Made by a program: the position numbers and the translations under genes | The notes under the pieces: generated by a model | What the model was told of the DNA's origin: nothing | The model's database searches: none | Seen by the model: the letters and a program-made list of their open reading frames with translations, nothing else | Source: Weeksella virosa DSM 16922 | GTDB taxonomy: Bacteria; Bacteroidota; Bacteroidia; Flavobacteriales; Weeksellaceae | NCBI RefSeq assembly: GCF_000189415.1 | Contig: NC_015144.1 | Span: forward strand, 1,660,001 to 1,724,000 | Direction of reading: 5' to 3' | Length of the DNA stretch: 64,000 nt | Shown: piece by piece, positions 1 to 9,882 of the stretch | Position numbering within the stretch: position 1 is the stretch's first letter | How the letters are laid out: each line of letters starts with the position of its first letter

Positions 1-1516
1 CATAGTGTGTACTTTAATTTTTGGTCATGGTGTAGATTTTAGTATTTTCATGACAAGTGCATTGCAAAGACAATATACTACTGGAATCAACGAAACTAAA
101 AGCTACAAAATTTCGATTCTTTTAGCAGTAACAACCACCTTGTTAGCCATCGGATCATTAATTTTTGCACAACATCCAGCCCTAAAATCTATTGCTTCTA
201 TTGCTATAATAGGAGTTTCGGTTGCTGCTCTTGTAACGTTTGTTTTGTACCCACCAGTTTTTCGGTTTCTGTTTTTCAATCGCCCACGTAAAGGACTATC
301 CCCCGTTAGTTTACGCATTGTTATCACAACATTTTATTTGTTTTTCTATTTTATTTTCTTCGGAATTATCTTGAACGGAATCATTCGTATTTTACGAATT
401 ATTGTACCAATATCTCGGCAAAAAAAATACCAGCTTTTTGATTGGCTTCTAACCAATTTTATGAAAACTATTCCCTATCTGAACCCTTTTGTTAAAAAGA
501 AAATAATCAATCATTCAGCCAAAAACCATCAGCAAACCGTTTTTATATCTAATCATTCGAGCTCGCTCGACATACCGCTAAATAAAATGTTGCTTAAACA
601 CTCTATTTTTGTGGTCAATGATTGGGTTTATCGTTCGCCTATTTTTGGAAAAGCAATTCAATCGGCCGGTTTTTTTCCAATTTCCAAAGGGATCGAAAGT
701 AATTTAGAAAAGCTCAAAAATCGTATAGGAAATGAATTTTCTGTCATCATTTATCCAGAAGGAACGCGTTCACCAAACAATGCCCTTGGTCGTTTTCATA
801 AAGGAGCTTTTTATTTGGCTAATGAACTCGAACTCCCTATTCAACCATTGTATTTGTTAGGTGTTTCGGATGTTTGGCCAAAAAATGAATGGTTTATTTT
901 CGATGGTCAACTAACTTGTGTTTTCGGAAAAGTTATTCAACCAAATGATCAAAATTATGGTACATCATACAGCGAACAAGCCAAAAAGATAAGTCGACAT
1001 TTCAAAGAAGAATATCAGAAATTACGAGATTATTACGAAGATGAAAATTATTTTAGAAAAAAATTATTTTTAAGCTTTCTGTATAAAGAAAATGAGGTTG
1101 TCCATGAAATGAAGATAAATTTTGACCAAAAAAAAACTGTTTATCATGAATTGAACGTTTTACTAAACAAAACAGGAAAAATTTACCGTTATGCAAATGA
1201 TTTTGGCGAATTTGATTTTATTTTGACAATGCAACAGCCCAAAAGAGAAATGTTAACCTATATAGAAAGCAAAGAAAAAAGAGCGATTGCCCAAACCAAT
1301 TATATAACAAAAACTCGAGAAATTCTTTACCTAACCAATGAAACAATTCCAGAAGATTGCACAATTATGATTGTTGATGCACAAAAATTTACTATAGAAA
1401 TATCAACATCTATCAAAGAAATCTTTGTTGTAGATACCTCTCTTTCTGTAGAACATTTTACCGACTTTGTCATAAAATATCCTACCGATAACTTCATGCA
1501 CTTGAAACGATTATGA
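1..1516 (+). CDS. MMPL/RND exporter C-terminus fused to PlsC-type acyltransferase (5' partial)
   Basis: The frame is open to the first base of the window, so this is the C-terminal part of a longer protein; the GTG at base 5 is not the real start. The first residues (GHGVDFSIF, then several hydrophobic helices) match the last membrane block of MMPL/RND exporters. An acyltransferase domain follows, with H184-x4-D189 (NHSSSLD) and PEGTRS at about 251-256. Residues of about 345-503 form a further domain of uncertain kind, faintly like a SAM methyltransferase. Such exporter-acyltransferase fusions are known from flexirubin/aryl polyene clusters, where they are thought to carry or transfer the polyene acyl chain at the inner membrane; that role is inferred here. 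The stop overlaps the next start (ATGA). Confidence 0.8.
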   Translation, partial: IVCTLIFGHGVDFSIFMTSALQRQYTTGINETKSYKISILLAVTTTLLAIGSLIFAQHPALKSIASIAIIGVSVAALVTFVLYPPVFRFLFFNRPRKGLSPVSLRIVITTFYLFFYFIFFGIILNGIIRILRIIVPISRQKKYQLFDWLLTNFMKTIPYLNPFVKKKIINHSAKNHQQTVFISNHSSSLDIPLNKMLLKHSIFVVNDWVYRSPIFGKAIQSAGFFPISKGIESNLEKLKNRIGNEFSVIIYPEGTRSPNNALGRFHKGAFYLANELELPIQPLYLLGVSDVWPKNEWFIFDGQLTCVFGKVIQPNDQNYGTSYSEQAKKISRHFKEEYQKLRDYYEDENYFRKKLFLSFLYKENEVVHEMKINFDQKKTVYHELNVLLNKTGKIYRYANDFGEFDFILTMQQPKREMLTYIESKEKRAIAQTNYITKTREILYLTNETIPEDCTIMIVDAQKFTIEISTSIKEIFVVDTSLSVEHFTDFVIKYPTDNFMHLKRL

Positions 1517-3039
1517 AACAGTACGATACGGTAATAATAGGGAGCGGATTAGGCGGTTTGGTTACGGCAGTAATTTTGGCAAAAGAAGGGCAGAAAGTGA
1601 TTGTTTTAGAAAAGAATAATCAATTCGGAGGAAATTTGCAAACTTTTACCCGAAATAAAACCATTTTCGATACCGGCGTTCATTATATCGGAGGACTAGA
1701 TTTGGGCCAAAATTTATACCAATATTTCACTTATTTAGAAATAATGCCCCATCTGAAATTGCAGAAACTTGATGAGAATTGTTTCGATCAAATATCATTT
1801 GACGATGTAGAAGAAACGTTTTGTTTGGCTCAAGGATATGAAAATTTCATTCAACAATTGGTAAAACATTTCCCTAAAGAAGAAAAAGCACTCCGTAAAT
1901 ATTGCCAGACCATAGAAAAGATATGCGATGCATTCCCTATGTACAATTTGAAAAAAGGAAAAATGACTTACGATGACGATATTTTATCGATTCGTTTGGT
2001 CGACTTTTTAGATGAGATAACAGACAATCAATTATTGAAAAGTGTTCTGGTCGGAAATAATTTTTTATATGTTGGTGAAGCCGAGACAACACCTTTATAC
2101 GTACATGCTTTATCTGTAAATTCGTATATGAAAAGTGCTTGGCGATGTATAGATGGTGGTAGCCAAATAGCAAAACAATTAATCAGGGTATTAAAAAAAT
2201 ATGGAGGAGAAGTTGTCAAATATCAGGAAGTTGTAGGTTTTAAGGTTGAAAATCAGTCTATAAAGTCATGTACTACGAAAGACGGATCAATATATTTGGC
2301 CGATAATTTTGTGTCGAATATTAACCTCAATGACACTATACGTTTGGTAGGCGAACAACATTTCCCTAAACCTTTTAACAGGCGAATAAATGGTTTACGT
2401 TTCACACCATCTGTTTTTTCATTATATTTGGTATTAAAGCCAGAATCTCTACCATATTTTCCATATAATTTTTACCATCATCAATCGAAAAAAAACTATC
2501 TCAATGAACACTTGTTAGATACATCACAATGGCCCTCTGTGTATATTGCAACTTTTACGGCCAATGGAAAAAAACAGCAATGGGCAGAAGGAATGACCGT
2601 AATGACCTATATGGACTATGAAGAATTGGCTGAGTGGCACAAGACAGTGAATGTGTCTACCAATGATAATTATGGTAAAAGAGGTATGCGTTATGAAGCG
2701 TTTAAAAAACGCAAAACAAACAAATTACTAGACGAATTGGAGAAAAAATTTCCACTGATAAGAGAAAAAATCCAGCATGTTTACACATCTACGCCTCTGA
2801 CTTATCGTGATTTTATTGGTTCGAAAAATGGAAATTTATACGGTTATGTGAAAGATGCAAATGCACCGATGAAAACATTTATTTCGGCTAAAACAAAGTT
2901 GAAAAACTTATTTATTACAGGGCAAAATGTTCGAATGCATGGTGTGTTGGGCGTAACCATCGGTGCATTTGTTACTGGATCCGAGATGCTTAATGGATAC
3001 GACGAATTATTGGATAAAGTAATTGCTTCGCAAAAATGA
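1513..3039 (+). CDS. CrtI/phytoene desaturase-like FAD oxidoreductase
   Basis: The N-terminus has the FAD-binding Rossmann motif GSGLGG (residues 10-15) with an acidic E at the end of strand 2 (VIVLEK) and the following GGNLQTF. The C-terminus carries the second FAD-contact segment (FITGQNVRMHGVLGVTIGA). At 508 residues it fits the phytoene dehydrogenase/retinol saturase family. In flexirubin and aryl polyene loci such proteins sit beside the acyltransferase and are believed to adjust polyene chain oxidation. It overlaps both neighbours by 4 bases, so it is translationally coupled. The substrate is not visible from sequence. Confidence 0.8.
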   Translation: MKQYDTVIIGSGLGGLVTAVILAKEGQKVIVLEKNNQFGGNLQTFTRNKTIFDTGVHYIGGLDLGQNLYQYFTYLEIMPHLKLQKLDENCFDQISFDDVEETFCLAQGYENFIQQLVKHFPKEEKALRKYCQTIEKICDAFPMYNLKKGKMTYDDDILSIRLVDFLDEITDNQLLKSVLVGNNFLYVGEAETTPLYVHALSVNSYMKSAWRCIDGGSQIAKQLIRVLKKYGGEVVKYQEVVGFKVENQSIKSCTTKDGSIYLADNFVSNINLNDTIRLVGEQHFPKPFNRRINGLRFTPSVFSLYLVLKPESLPYFPYNFYHHQSKKNYLNEHLLDTSQWPSVYIATFTANGKKQQWAEGMTVMTYMDYEELAEWHKTVNVSTNDNYGKRGMRYEAFKKRKTNKLLDELEKKFPLIREKIQHVYTSTPLTYRDFIGSKNGNLYGYVKDANAPMKTFISAKTKLKNLFITGQNVRMHGVLGVTIGAFVTGSEMLNGYDELLDKVIASQK

Positions 3040-4685
3040 AAAATTTTCTAGCTCTAATTATGATGATTCTATTGCTCCAATCCTGCGGTATAAATCGTAG
3101 TTTGAAGCAAACCGTTAACGTATCATCTTACCCTAAAGCTGATTTCGATTTAGTAAAAATCAATGATACGGTTCGAAAGATCGGACAAAATTTTTTACGA
3201 AAGAATATACAAGGTAATTGGGAGTTGTACTTATCCGGAAATCCATATGCTATAGGAGTGAAAAATGGAATGTTAACACAAAAACTATATCAACACCAAG
3301 AGGAAGTTTTTTTTAACGGAGTTCAACAATTGGTCGGAGAAAATAAAAAACTAAATTTCGCACTTATTTTTCTCAAATGGTTCAACCGTGATATCCAGGA
3401 GTATATCTTGCCAGAATACCAGGCAGAATTGTATGGATTGTCGCAGTTTGCATCCGATCAATACGCTGCTTTAGCACCCAGTTACCAACGAAATTTGTAT
3501 TTGCACGGTGCACACGATATAGGGCATGCTATGACCGATTTGATGATCGTAGGCTGCTCTTCGGTGGCTTTGTGGGACGAGAAATCTATTGATCAGGAAT
3601 TGATCATTGGTCGAAATTTCGATTTTTATATCAATGATGAGTTTGCAGAAAATAAGCTGGTTCAATTTATTTTACCCGAAAAAGGATACGGTTTTTTATC
3701 GGTTTCTTGGCCAGGTTTTATCGGCGTTACATCTGGTATGAATACCGAAGGTCTAACCGCAACCATCAATGCAGGAAAATCAAGCATACCACACAAAGCA
3801 AAAACACCGATTTCATTAGTCGTTCGCGAAATTCTACAATATGCTTCAACCATAGAAGAAGCCATTTCGATTGCAAAGAAAAAAGAAGTTTTTGTTTCAG
3901 AATCCATTATGATTGGTAGTGCTAAAGATCGAAAAGCAGTTTTGATAGAAATTTCACCAAAAAAATTTGATGTTGTTTATCCTCAACAATCCTACTTAAT
4001 CAGTACCAATCACTTTCAAGGTCAAGTATATCAAACCGATAAAAGAAATCAACAACATATCATAAACTCACATTCGGATTATCGATACCAAAAAATAAAA
4101 GAGAAAATAGATTATGTGCAAGTGTTTGATGTAGAGAAGGTTGTAAGGATGTTGCAGGATTATAAAGGTTTGAGTGATAAAGAAATAGGGTATGGAAATG
4201 AAAAAGCCTTGAATGCACTATTGGCCCATCATGGCATTGTTTTTAGGCCCGAAAAAAAGTTGGTATACGTTTCATCTTCTCCCTATAATTTGGGCGAGTA
4301 TACAGTTTATGATTTAAATTTTTTGAATGATCGCTTAAATTTACAAACAGCAATTGTGATTGATTCTCTGAAAATTAAAAAATCACCCTTTGTCGACAGT
4401 CATGCACTACGAGATTTTGAGAAGTTTAAAAAACTTCGACGAGAAATAAGAAAAGCACACCAACAAAAAATTGTCTTTTCAGACGATAAAATGACTGAAT
4501 ATATTTCATTGAATCCTTCTTTCTGGGAAGTTTACAATGATGCGGCGATAAATGCCTTGTTGCAAAAAAAATATGATTTAGCCATACACTATTTTCGAGA
4601 AGCATTGAAAAAAGAAATCACAACAATTCCTGATCGGAAAAAAATAGAAAAACAACTCGTAAAACTAAGAAAGTACACAAAATGA
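3036..4685 (+). CDS. C45/AAT-like Ntn-hydrolase lipoprotein of the pigment cluster
   Basis: A lipoprotein signal ends at Cys17 (LLLQSC). The middle resembles the acyl-CoA:6-aminopenicillanate acyltransferase (peptidase C45) family. The segment VGCSSVALWD puts a candidate Ntn nucleophile at Cys174, preceded by Gly as expected for self-cleavage, followed by IIGRNFDF. The C-terminal 60 residues look like one TPR-type helical pair (AINALLQKKYDLAIHYFREA). It is 549 residues long and coupled by 4-base overlaps to the genes on both sides. Family members hydrolyse or form amide and ester bonds with acyl groups. A role in joining or trimming acyl chains of the pigment in the periplasm is inference only. 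Confidence 0.65.
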   Translation: MKNFLALIMMILLLQSCGINRSLKQTVNVSSYPKADFDLVKINDTVRKIGQNFLRKNIQGNWELYLSGNPYAIGVKNGMLTQKLYQHQEEVFFNGVQQLVGENKKLNFALIFLKWFNRDIQEYILPEYQAELYGLSQFASDQYAALAPSYQRNLYLHGAHDIGHAMTDLMIVGCSSVALWDEKSIDQELIIGRNFDFYINDEFAENKLVQFILPEKGYGFLSVSWPGFIGVTSGMNTEGLTATINAGKSSIPHKAKTPISLVVREILQYASTIEEAISIAKKKEVFVSESIMIGSAKDRKAVLIEISPKKFDVVYPQQSYLISTNHFQGQVYQTDKRNQQHIINSHSDYRYQKIKEKIDYVQVFDVEKVVRMLQDYKGLSDKEIGYGNEKALNALLAHHGIVFRPEKKLVYVSSSPYNLGEYTVYDLNFLNDRLNLQTAIVIDSLKIKKSPFVDSHALRDFEKFKKLRREIRKAHQQKIVFSDDKMTEYISLNPSFWEVYNDAAINALLQKKYDLAIHYFREALKKEITTIPDRKKIEKQLVKLRKYTK

Positions 4686-5971
4686 TTCCACTGATCGAAA
4701 CAAAAAGCAGCGAAGAAATTCTATTGTATCAAGAAGAAAAACTAAGAGAGCACTTGGCTTATTTAGCAGAAAAATCTCCTTATTATCAACGTTTATTCAA
4801 ACAACATTCGATCGATTGGACCACCCTAAAATCGCTAAAAGATTTATCAAAAATACCGACTACAAAGAAAGAAGATTTATACACGAATAATGATGATTTT
4901 TTCTGCGTTCCGACACAAGAAATAGTAGATTTTGCAACTACATCGGGGACGCTAGGAGATCCCGTAACTTTCGGTTTGACAGATGAGGATTTGGATCGTT
5001 TGGCATATAATGAAATGATTTCTTTTCAGTGTGCCTCTATCCAAAAGGGTGATCGTGTGCAGTTAATGACCACGATGGATAGACGCTTTATGGCTGGCTT
5101 AGCTTATTTTTTAGGATTGCGAAAAATGGGGGCAAGTGTGATAAGAGTAGGGGCAGGTATCCCGCAACTACAGTGGGATTCTATTTTATTATACAAGCCC
5201 AAATACCTTATTTCGGTTCCGTCTTTTTTATTGAAAATGATTGAATTCGCCGAGCAAAATAATATCGATTATAGAAACTCATCGGTAAAAGGAGTGATTT
5301 GTATTGGTGAAGCTTTGCGTAATGCAGATTTGAGTCCTTCTCTTTTACATAAAAAAATAACAGAAAAATGGCCATTAGATTTATACTCTACTTATGCATC
5401 TACAGAAATGGCTACTGCATTTACCGAATGTGAAGAAAAGCAGGGCGGGCATCATCATCCAGAACTAATTATTTGCGAGATTTTAGATGATAATTTACAA
5501 GAAGTTGCTGAGGGTGAGCTAGGTGAACTAGTAGTTACGCCCTTAGGAGTGAAGGGGTTGCCGCTGTTGAGGTATCAGACTGGAGATTTGGTGAGAAAGC
5601 ATTCGGCAAAATGTTCTTGCGGTCGAAATACCTATAGAATTGGACCCGTTGAAGGTCGAAAACAACAAATGATTAAATACAAAGGCACAACTCTATATCC
5701 ACCTATAATGCATGATTTATTATCGAGTTTTGATGAAATAAAGCTGCATCTTATTGTTCTATCTCATACAGATGTCGGAACGGATAATTTGGTTATACAA
5801 ATTGTTTCGGAAAATACAACCGACGAATTTTTACATCAAGTAAAAGATACATTTCGAGCAAAACTTCGTGTAGCTCCCGATGTAGTTTTTGTGTCGGCTG
5901 ATGAAATTCTACCCGTAGTGCATAATCCATTAAAAAGAAAACCAACTTTTTTTATCGATCAAAGAAATTGA
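4682..5971 (+). CDS. PaaK-like adenylate-forming ligase (F390 synthetase family)
   Basis: This has the architecture of phenylacetate-CoA ligase/coenzyme F390 synthetase: a phosphate-binding loop ATTSGTLGDP near residue 83, an aromatic-acid/ATP segment with STYASTEMA, and a C-terminal YRTGD-equivalent (RYQTGDLVRKHS) followed by Cys residues (AKCSCGR). Such ligases occur in flexirubin clusters and are thought to activate the aromatic starter or finished acid. It is the last gene of the coupled set and faces a convergent gene 13 bases away. The acid substrate cannot be read from sequence. Confidence 0.75.
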   Translation: MIPLIETKSSEEILLYQEEKLREHLAYLAEKSPYYQRLFKQHSIDWTTLKSLKDLSKIPTTKKEDLYTNNDDFFCVPTQEIVDFATTSGTLGDPVTFGLTDEDLDRLAYNEMISFQCASIQKGDRVQLMTTMDRRFMAGLAYFLGLRKMGASVIRVGAGIPQLQWDSILLYKPKYLISVPSFLLKMIEFAEQNNIDYRNSSVKGVICIGEALRNADLSPSLLHKKITEKWPLDLYSTYASTEMATAFTECEEKQGGHHHPELIICEILDDNLQEVAEGELGELVVTPLGVKGLPLLRYQTGDLVRKHSAKCSCGRNTYRIGPVEGRKQQMIKYKGTTLYPPIMHDLLSSFDEIKLHLIVLSHTDVGTDNLVIQIVSENTTDEFLHQVKDTFRAKLRVAPDVVFVSADEILPVVHNPLKRKPTFFIDQRN

Positions 5972-5984
5972 TTCTAGCCTTCTA

Positions 5985-7019
5985 TTATTTAGCTAAATGA
6001 AATTTTTTTAGAATATCAACGAATTTTGGGTTGGTAATGTACTGTCTAAAATCATGCGATTTCATTCCAGTAAAATCAGTTTTTTCTAGAAAAGGATAGC
6101 TCAGAAGTAATTCGTTGTAGAGTTTTTCATTGTAGCCAAAGTTGGATGGAATTAGGTTTTTAGACAAGAAGCCTATACGACCTTTCCCTAGAACATAATC
6201 AGAATTATTGATGGTGATATGCATTTTTTTTAGTTGGGGCGAAAAATGCTTTAATTCATCATCATCGGTCAAGAAATCCATTTTTCCTATGGCCGGAGCT
6301 AGCATTATACAGAAAATTTTGTTATTATTTTCGGCCAATAGTGGCGCATTCGTAAAAACTACGTGATGTGCGTTTTCTGCTCTTTTTATTTCGCTATTTT
6401 TCAGAGAAGGATTGGTTAGCGCACTGAGGACTACAGATGCACCTCGGCTATGAGAAATCAAATAAATATCTTTGTTTTTCATAACATTGAGTATTCTTCG
6501 CAAACCAAAAACGCCTGCCATTTGGCTATTTGTGGTAGCAGAAATCCATACTTTTGCTGCTCCAAAAAGACTTTCATTTACCAAACCATCCCAATAAAAG
6601 TTTATTATTTCATCTTGTTTTGTACTGATATTCATATACGTTTTTGCTTTATTGTAATTTTTTAAGCTCGACATATAATCATTATCAATCCCATGTACAA
6701 AAATGATGACTCTTTTTTTCGATTTCACTCTATTGGCTATTGCAGAAAGTCGGTTTTTTTCGTAAATAGATAATTCGTTATCGAATTGTTGCTCAGTGGC
6801 AATTTTCATTAAAGAATATTCTTTTCTATTGGCATTTGTAGGTGGTTTTCCGTATTTTTTCTTCCAATTATTAGGATAAAAATTACCATTCTGATCGACA
6901 AAAGAACCCGATGTGTTGGGCTCAATAAAATTGTTCGGAGCTTGTGAGGTGGGTACATTGTGTATCGCTGCACAACAAGTGAGTAACGATAATAAAAGTA
7001 AATAAAATAGGTTCTTCAT
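5985..7019 (-). CDS. Alpha/beta-hydrolase-fold lipoprotein
   Basis: The ATG at 7019 gives a typical lipoprotein signal (LLLLSLLTCCA). A TTG six bases upstream is in frame but less likely. The protein has the hydrolase-fold oxyanion segment VIIFVHGIDND and a nucleophile elbow ISHSRGAS, where the usual first Gly is Ser. This resembles the DUF900-type esterase group, which acts on unknown substrates in the envelope. It is a single leftward gene, convergent with the pigment operon. Function beyond a probable envelope esterase is not known. Confidence 0.6.
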   Translation of the reverse strand: MKNLFYLLLLSLLTCCAAIHNVPTSQAPNNFIEPNTSGSFVDQNGNFYPNNWKKKYGKPPTNANRKEYSLMKIATEQQFDNELSIYEKNRLSAIANRVKSKKRVIIFVHGIDNDYMSSLKNYNKAKTYMNISTKQDEIINFYWDGLVNESLFGAAKVWISATTNSQMAGVFGLRRILNVMKNKDIYLISHSRGASVVLSALTNPSLKNSEIKRAENAHHVVFTNAPLLAENNNKIFCIMLAPAIGKMDFLTDDDELKHFSPQLKKMHITINNSDYVLGKGRIGFLSKNLIPSNFGYNEKLYNELLLSYPFLEKTDFTGMKSHDFRQYITNPKFVDILKKFHLAK

Positions 7020-7091
7020 GGTCAAATAAGTCAGAAATTAACTAGAGTAAAAGGTAATTACAAAAAAAAATAAAGCGCTGAACTTATCTTT

Positions 7092-8285
7092 CTAGTGATG
7101 TATAACGCCAGAACCTACCAATTCGTCTTCGATATACCATGCACAAAACTGCCCTTCTGTAATCGCCGATTGTGGAGTGTCGAAAGCAACAAATAATCCA
7201 TTTTTGGTTTGATGCAAAGTTGCTTTTTGCAATGGTTGACGGTAACGAATTCTTGCTTGCACCTCTAAACTTTCTCCTTCCTTAAGAGCCATATCCTCTC
7301 TTATCCAATGAATTTCATCTGCTTGTATAAAAAGTGCATCTTTCAATAACCCAGGATGATCATGTCCCTGACCAGTATAAATGATATTTTCTTGCACATC
7401 AGTTGCTAACACGAAAAGTGGTTCAGCTTTTCCGCCTACGCCCAGACCTTTTCTTTGACCTCGCGTAAAAAAATGTGCTCCTTGATGTTCACCAACAATT
7501 TCACCATCGGTTTTTTTATAGCTTATTGCTGCGGCCTGGTTTTCTAATTTTTTTTCTATGGTAGGAAAATGTTTTTCTTCTTTTTGATATATAGAAGAGC
7601 TTTTGGGAATTTCGATTATTTTCCCTTTTTTAGGTCGTAATTGTTGTTGTAAGAATTCTGGTAAACTTACTTTTCCGATAAAACACAAACCTTGTGAATC
7701 TTTTTTATCGGCTGTAACCAAATCTAGGTTTTTAGCAATACGACGAACTTCTGATTTTTCTAAATTACCAATCGGGAAAAGAGCTTTACTTAATTGTTCT
7801 TGAGAGAGTTGACAAAGGAAATAAGATTGGTCTTTGTTATTGTCGACACCTTTAATAAGTTGGAATATTTCTTTTCCATTTTTATCAATAAAAGAATTTT
7901 TTCGTGCATAATGGCCGGTTGCAACATAATCTGCTCCTAACTCTAGAGCTGTTTTCAGAAACAAGTCAAATTTTATTTCTCGATTACATAACACATCTGG
8001 GTTCGGCGTTCTACCTTGCTCGTATTCTGCAAACATATAATCTACGATTCTTTCTTTGTAAGAGGCAGACATATCGATTACCTGAAACGGTATATTTAGT
8101 TTTTCGGCCGTAAGCAAAGCATCTGCACTATCTTCTATCCAGGGGCACTCATCTTCTAGTGTAACACTTGCATCATTCCAGTTGCGCATAAATAGTCCAA
8201 TAACTTCGTAACCTTGTTCTTTCAAAAGATAGGCTGCAACGCTCGAGTCAACTCCTCCTGATAATCCGACAACTACTCTTTTCAT
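7092..8285 (-). CDS. mnmA: tRNA-specific 2-thiouridylase MnmA
   Basis: MnmA thiolates U34 of the tRNAs for Lys, Glu and Gln. The N-terminal PP-loop [12 protein letters not shown] is at once recognisable. The catalytic Cys lies in [13 protein letters not shown] and the second Cys in [15 protein letters not shown] and [15 protein letters not shown] are also family signatures. The ATG at 8285 gives the family N-terminus [12 protein letters not shown] longer TTG start at 8306 is ruled out because it would lie inside the -7 promoter box. The length of 397 residues is normal. Confidence 0.96.
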   Translation of the reverse strand: MKRVVVGLSGGVDSSVAAYLLKEQGYEVIGLFMRNWNDASVTLEDECPWIEDSADALLTAEKLNIPFQVIDMSASYKERIVDYMFAEYEQGRTPNPDVLCNREIKFDLFLKTALELGADYVATGHYARKNSFIDKNGKEIFQLIKGVDNNKDQSYFLCQLSQEQLSKALFPIGNLEKSEVRRIAKNLDLVTADKKDSQGLCFIGKVSLPEFLQQQLRPKKGKIIEIPKSSSIYQKEEKHFPTIEKKLENQAAAISYKKTDGEIVGEHQGAHFFTRGQRKGLGVGGKAEPLFVLATDVQENIIYTGQGHDHPGLLKDALFIQADEIHWIREDMALKEGESLEVQARIRYRQPLQKATLHQTKNGLFVAFDTPQSAITEGQFCAWYIEDELVGSGVIHH

Positions 8286-8303
8286 AGGTATGCAAATTTT
8301 TTG

Positions 8304-8311
8304 CAAAGTTA
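8304..8311 (-). promoter_or_regulatory. Bacteroidota -7 box (TAACTTTG) for mnmA
   Basis: On the minus strand TAACTTTG ends 18 bases before the mnmA ATG. No good TTTG -33 box is visible 19 bases upstream. The box overlaps the alternative TTG start and so argues against it. Confidence 0.55.
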
Positions 8312-8398
8312 CGGTATAATATTCAATAATTTTTTGCTTCGGTAATTTGTTTAGTTTTACTTTACTTATAAAGAAATTACTTTTGGATAGTTTAAATT

Positions 8399-9724
8399 TT
8401 ATTGGATTTTTTGGTTGATTAATTCGCTTTTTGGTCGGAAAAAAAGAATCGATACAATGGTTGAAATCCCAATCAAAATTGGATAAATTAAATACGGGAT
8501 TATTGATAAAGGTGACAAAACTTTACCCAGAGAAGCTGTTGCGGTTAAGGCAACCAATATCTGTGCACCATAAGGTAATAAGCCTTGTATGCTGCACGAC
8601 ATGGTGTCGAGAATGCTGGCTACTCTTTTCGGAGATAGTTGGTTTTTTTCGGATATTTCTTTGGCTAAATTCCCGACGATCAGAATTGTAAGGGTGTTGT
8701 TGGCCAAGGTAGCATCGACCAGGGCGGTCATGGTTGCGATACTTAATTCTGCCTGGCGTTTTGTTTTTAGTCGATTGGTAAAAAGATGTGTTAGGTAATC
8801 AATACCGCCGTGCAAACGAATAATACCTACCAATCCTCCAATAATTAGACACATCAGACTGAGTTCGAACATACTATTGAATCCTTTGTTGATGGACTCT
8901 ATCAAAGCTAAAAATGTATTATCATAAACCAAAACTCCTATAAGCAAGAACGCTAAGACGCCAATAACCAAAGCCCACAAAACATTCAGTCCATAGATTG
9001 CTAATCCAAAAACAATGAGATAGGGGAGAGTTTGTAGAAAATCAAAATCAAGAGTAGTTGTATTTTCGGTTACAGGAGGTAAATCGCTCGATGCGTACCA
9101 AAAGAAAAGGATAGTACAAATTGCAGCGGGTAAAACCAGTTGAATATTGGCTTTGAATTTTGTCTTCATGTCTATTTCTTGAGTTCTTGTGGCTGCAACT
9201 GTTGTATCTGAAATAAAAGATAAGTTGTCGCCAAACATTGCACCTCCTATAATTGCACCGATTAATAAAGCCAAACTTCCAGGTATTTGTTGGTCTATTT
9301 CTACAGTGATAGGAGCCAAAGTTGCAATTGTGCCTACTGAAGTCCCAATAGAAATCGACGTTAAGCATGCCAAAAGGAAAAAACCTGGTAGGATGAATTT
9401 CGCTGGTAAAAAGTGTAAAAGAAAATTAGCAATTGATTGGATGCCACCTATTGCATTTCCTAGTTGAGAGAAAGCGCCCGCCAAAAGAAAAATCAGAATC
9501 ATCAATAAAAGCGTTTCGTTACCTGCTTCTTGTGAGAATGCTTTTAGTTTTCGATCGAAACTTATTTCCGGAAATTGTAAAAATGCCAATAAGGTAACTG
9601 CAACAAACACGACCAAAGCTGGTACGCTATAGAAGTCGTTGAGATATACGGATATCGAAAAATAAACAATAATAAATATGATAAGCGGCAAAAGTGCCCA
9701 GAAATTTCTCTTCTCTGAAACCAT
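8399..9724 (-). CDS. NhaC-family Na+/H+ antiporter
   Basis: A hydrophobic protein of 441 residues with about ten to eleven membrane segments. It resembles NhaC antiporters: an early [15 protein letters not shown] segment, a conserved [13 protein letters not shown] helix, the [20 protein letters not shown] segment, and a C-terminal half with [18 protein letters not shown] and [13 protein letters not shown]. It probably exchanges protons for sodium at the inner membrane. It is transcribed alone; a weak AACCTTTG sequence 18 bases before the ATG may be its -7 box. Confidence 0.85.
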   Translation of the reverse strand: MVSEKRNFWALLPLIIFIIVYFSISVYLNDFYSVPALVVFVAVTLLAFLQFPEISFDRKLKAFSQEAGNETLLLMILIFLLAGAFSQLGNAIGGIQSIANFLLHFLPAKFILPGFFLLACLTSISIGTSVGTIATLAPITVEIDQQIPGSLALLIGAIIGGAMFGDNLSFISDTTVAATRTQEIDMKTKFKANIQLVLPAAICTILFFWYASSDLPPVTENTTTLDFDFLQTLPYLIVFGLAIYGLNVLWALVIGVLAFLLIGVLVYDNTFLALIESINKGFNSMFELSLMCLIIGGLVGIIRLHGGIDYLTHLFTNRLKTKRQAELSIATMTALVDATLANNTLTILIVGNLAKEISEKNQLSPKRVASILDTMSCSIQGLLPYGAQILVALTATASLGKVLSPLSIIPYLIYPILIGISTIVSILFFRPKSELINQKIQ

Positions 9725-9882
9725 AGATTAAAATTAGGGTGCAAAGGTTTGAATTTTCTGAAAAATAATCTATAATTTGAAGAGAATAAAAGAATAATCA
9801 GAAAACAAAACTAAATAATGGATTAATATAGAATTGTTATCTAGTTTTGATGTTTTGGATAAGAAATATTTCTACAGTTTCT

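Noticed and set aside
9048-9368. Leftward 106-residue ORF within the NhaC gene
   Set aside because: It lies wholly inside nhaC in another frame and its composition is an artefact of the antiporter codons.
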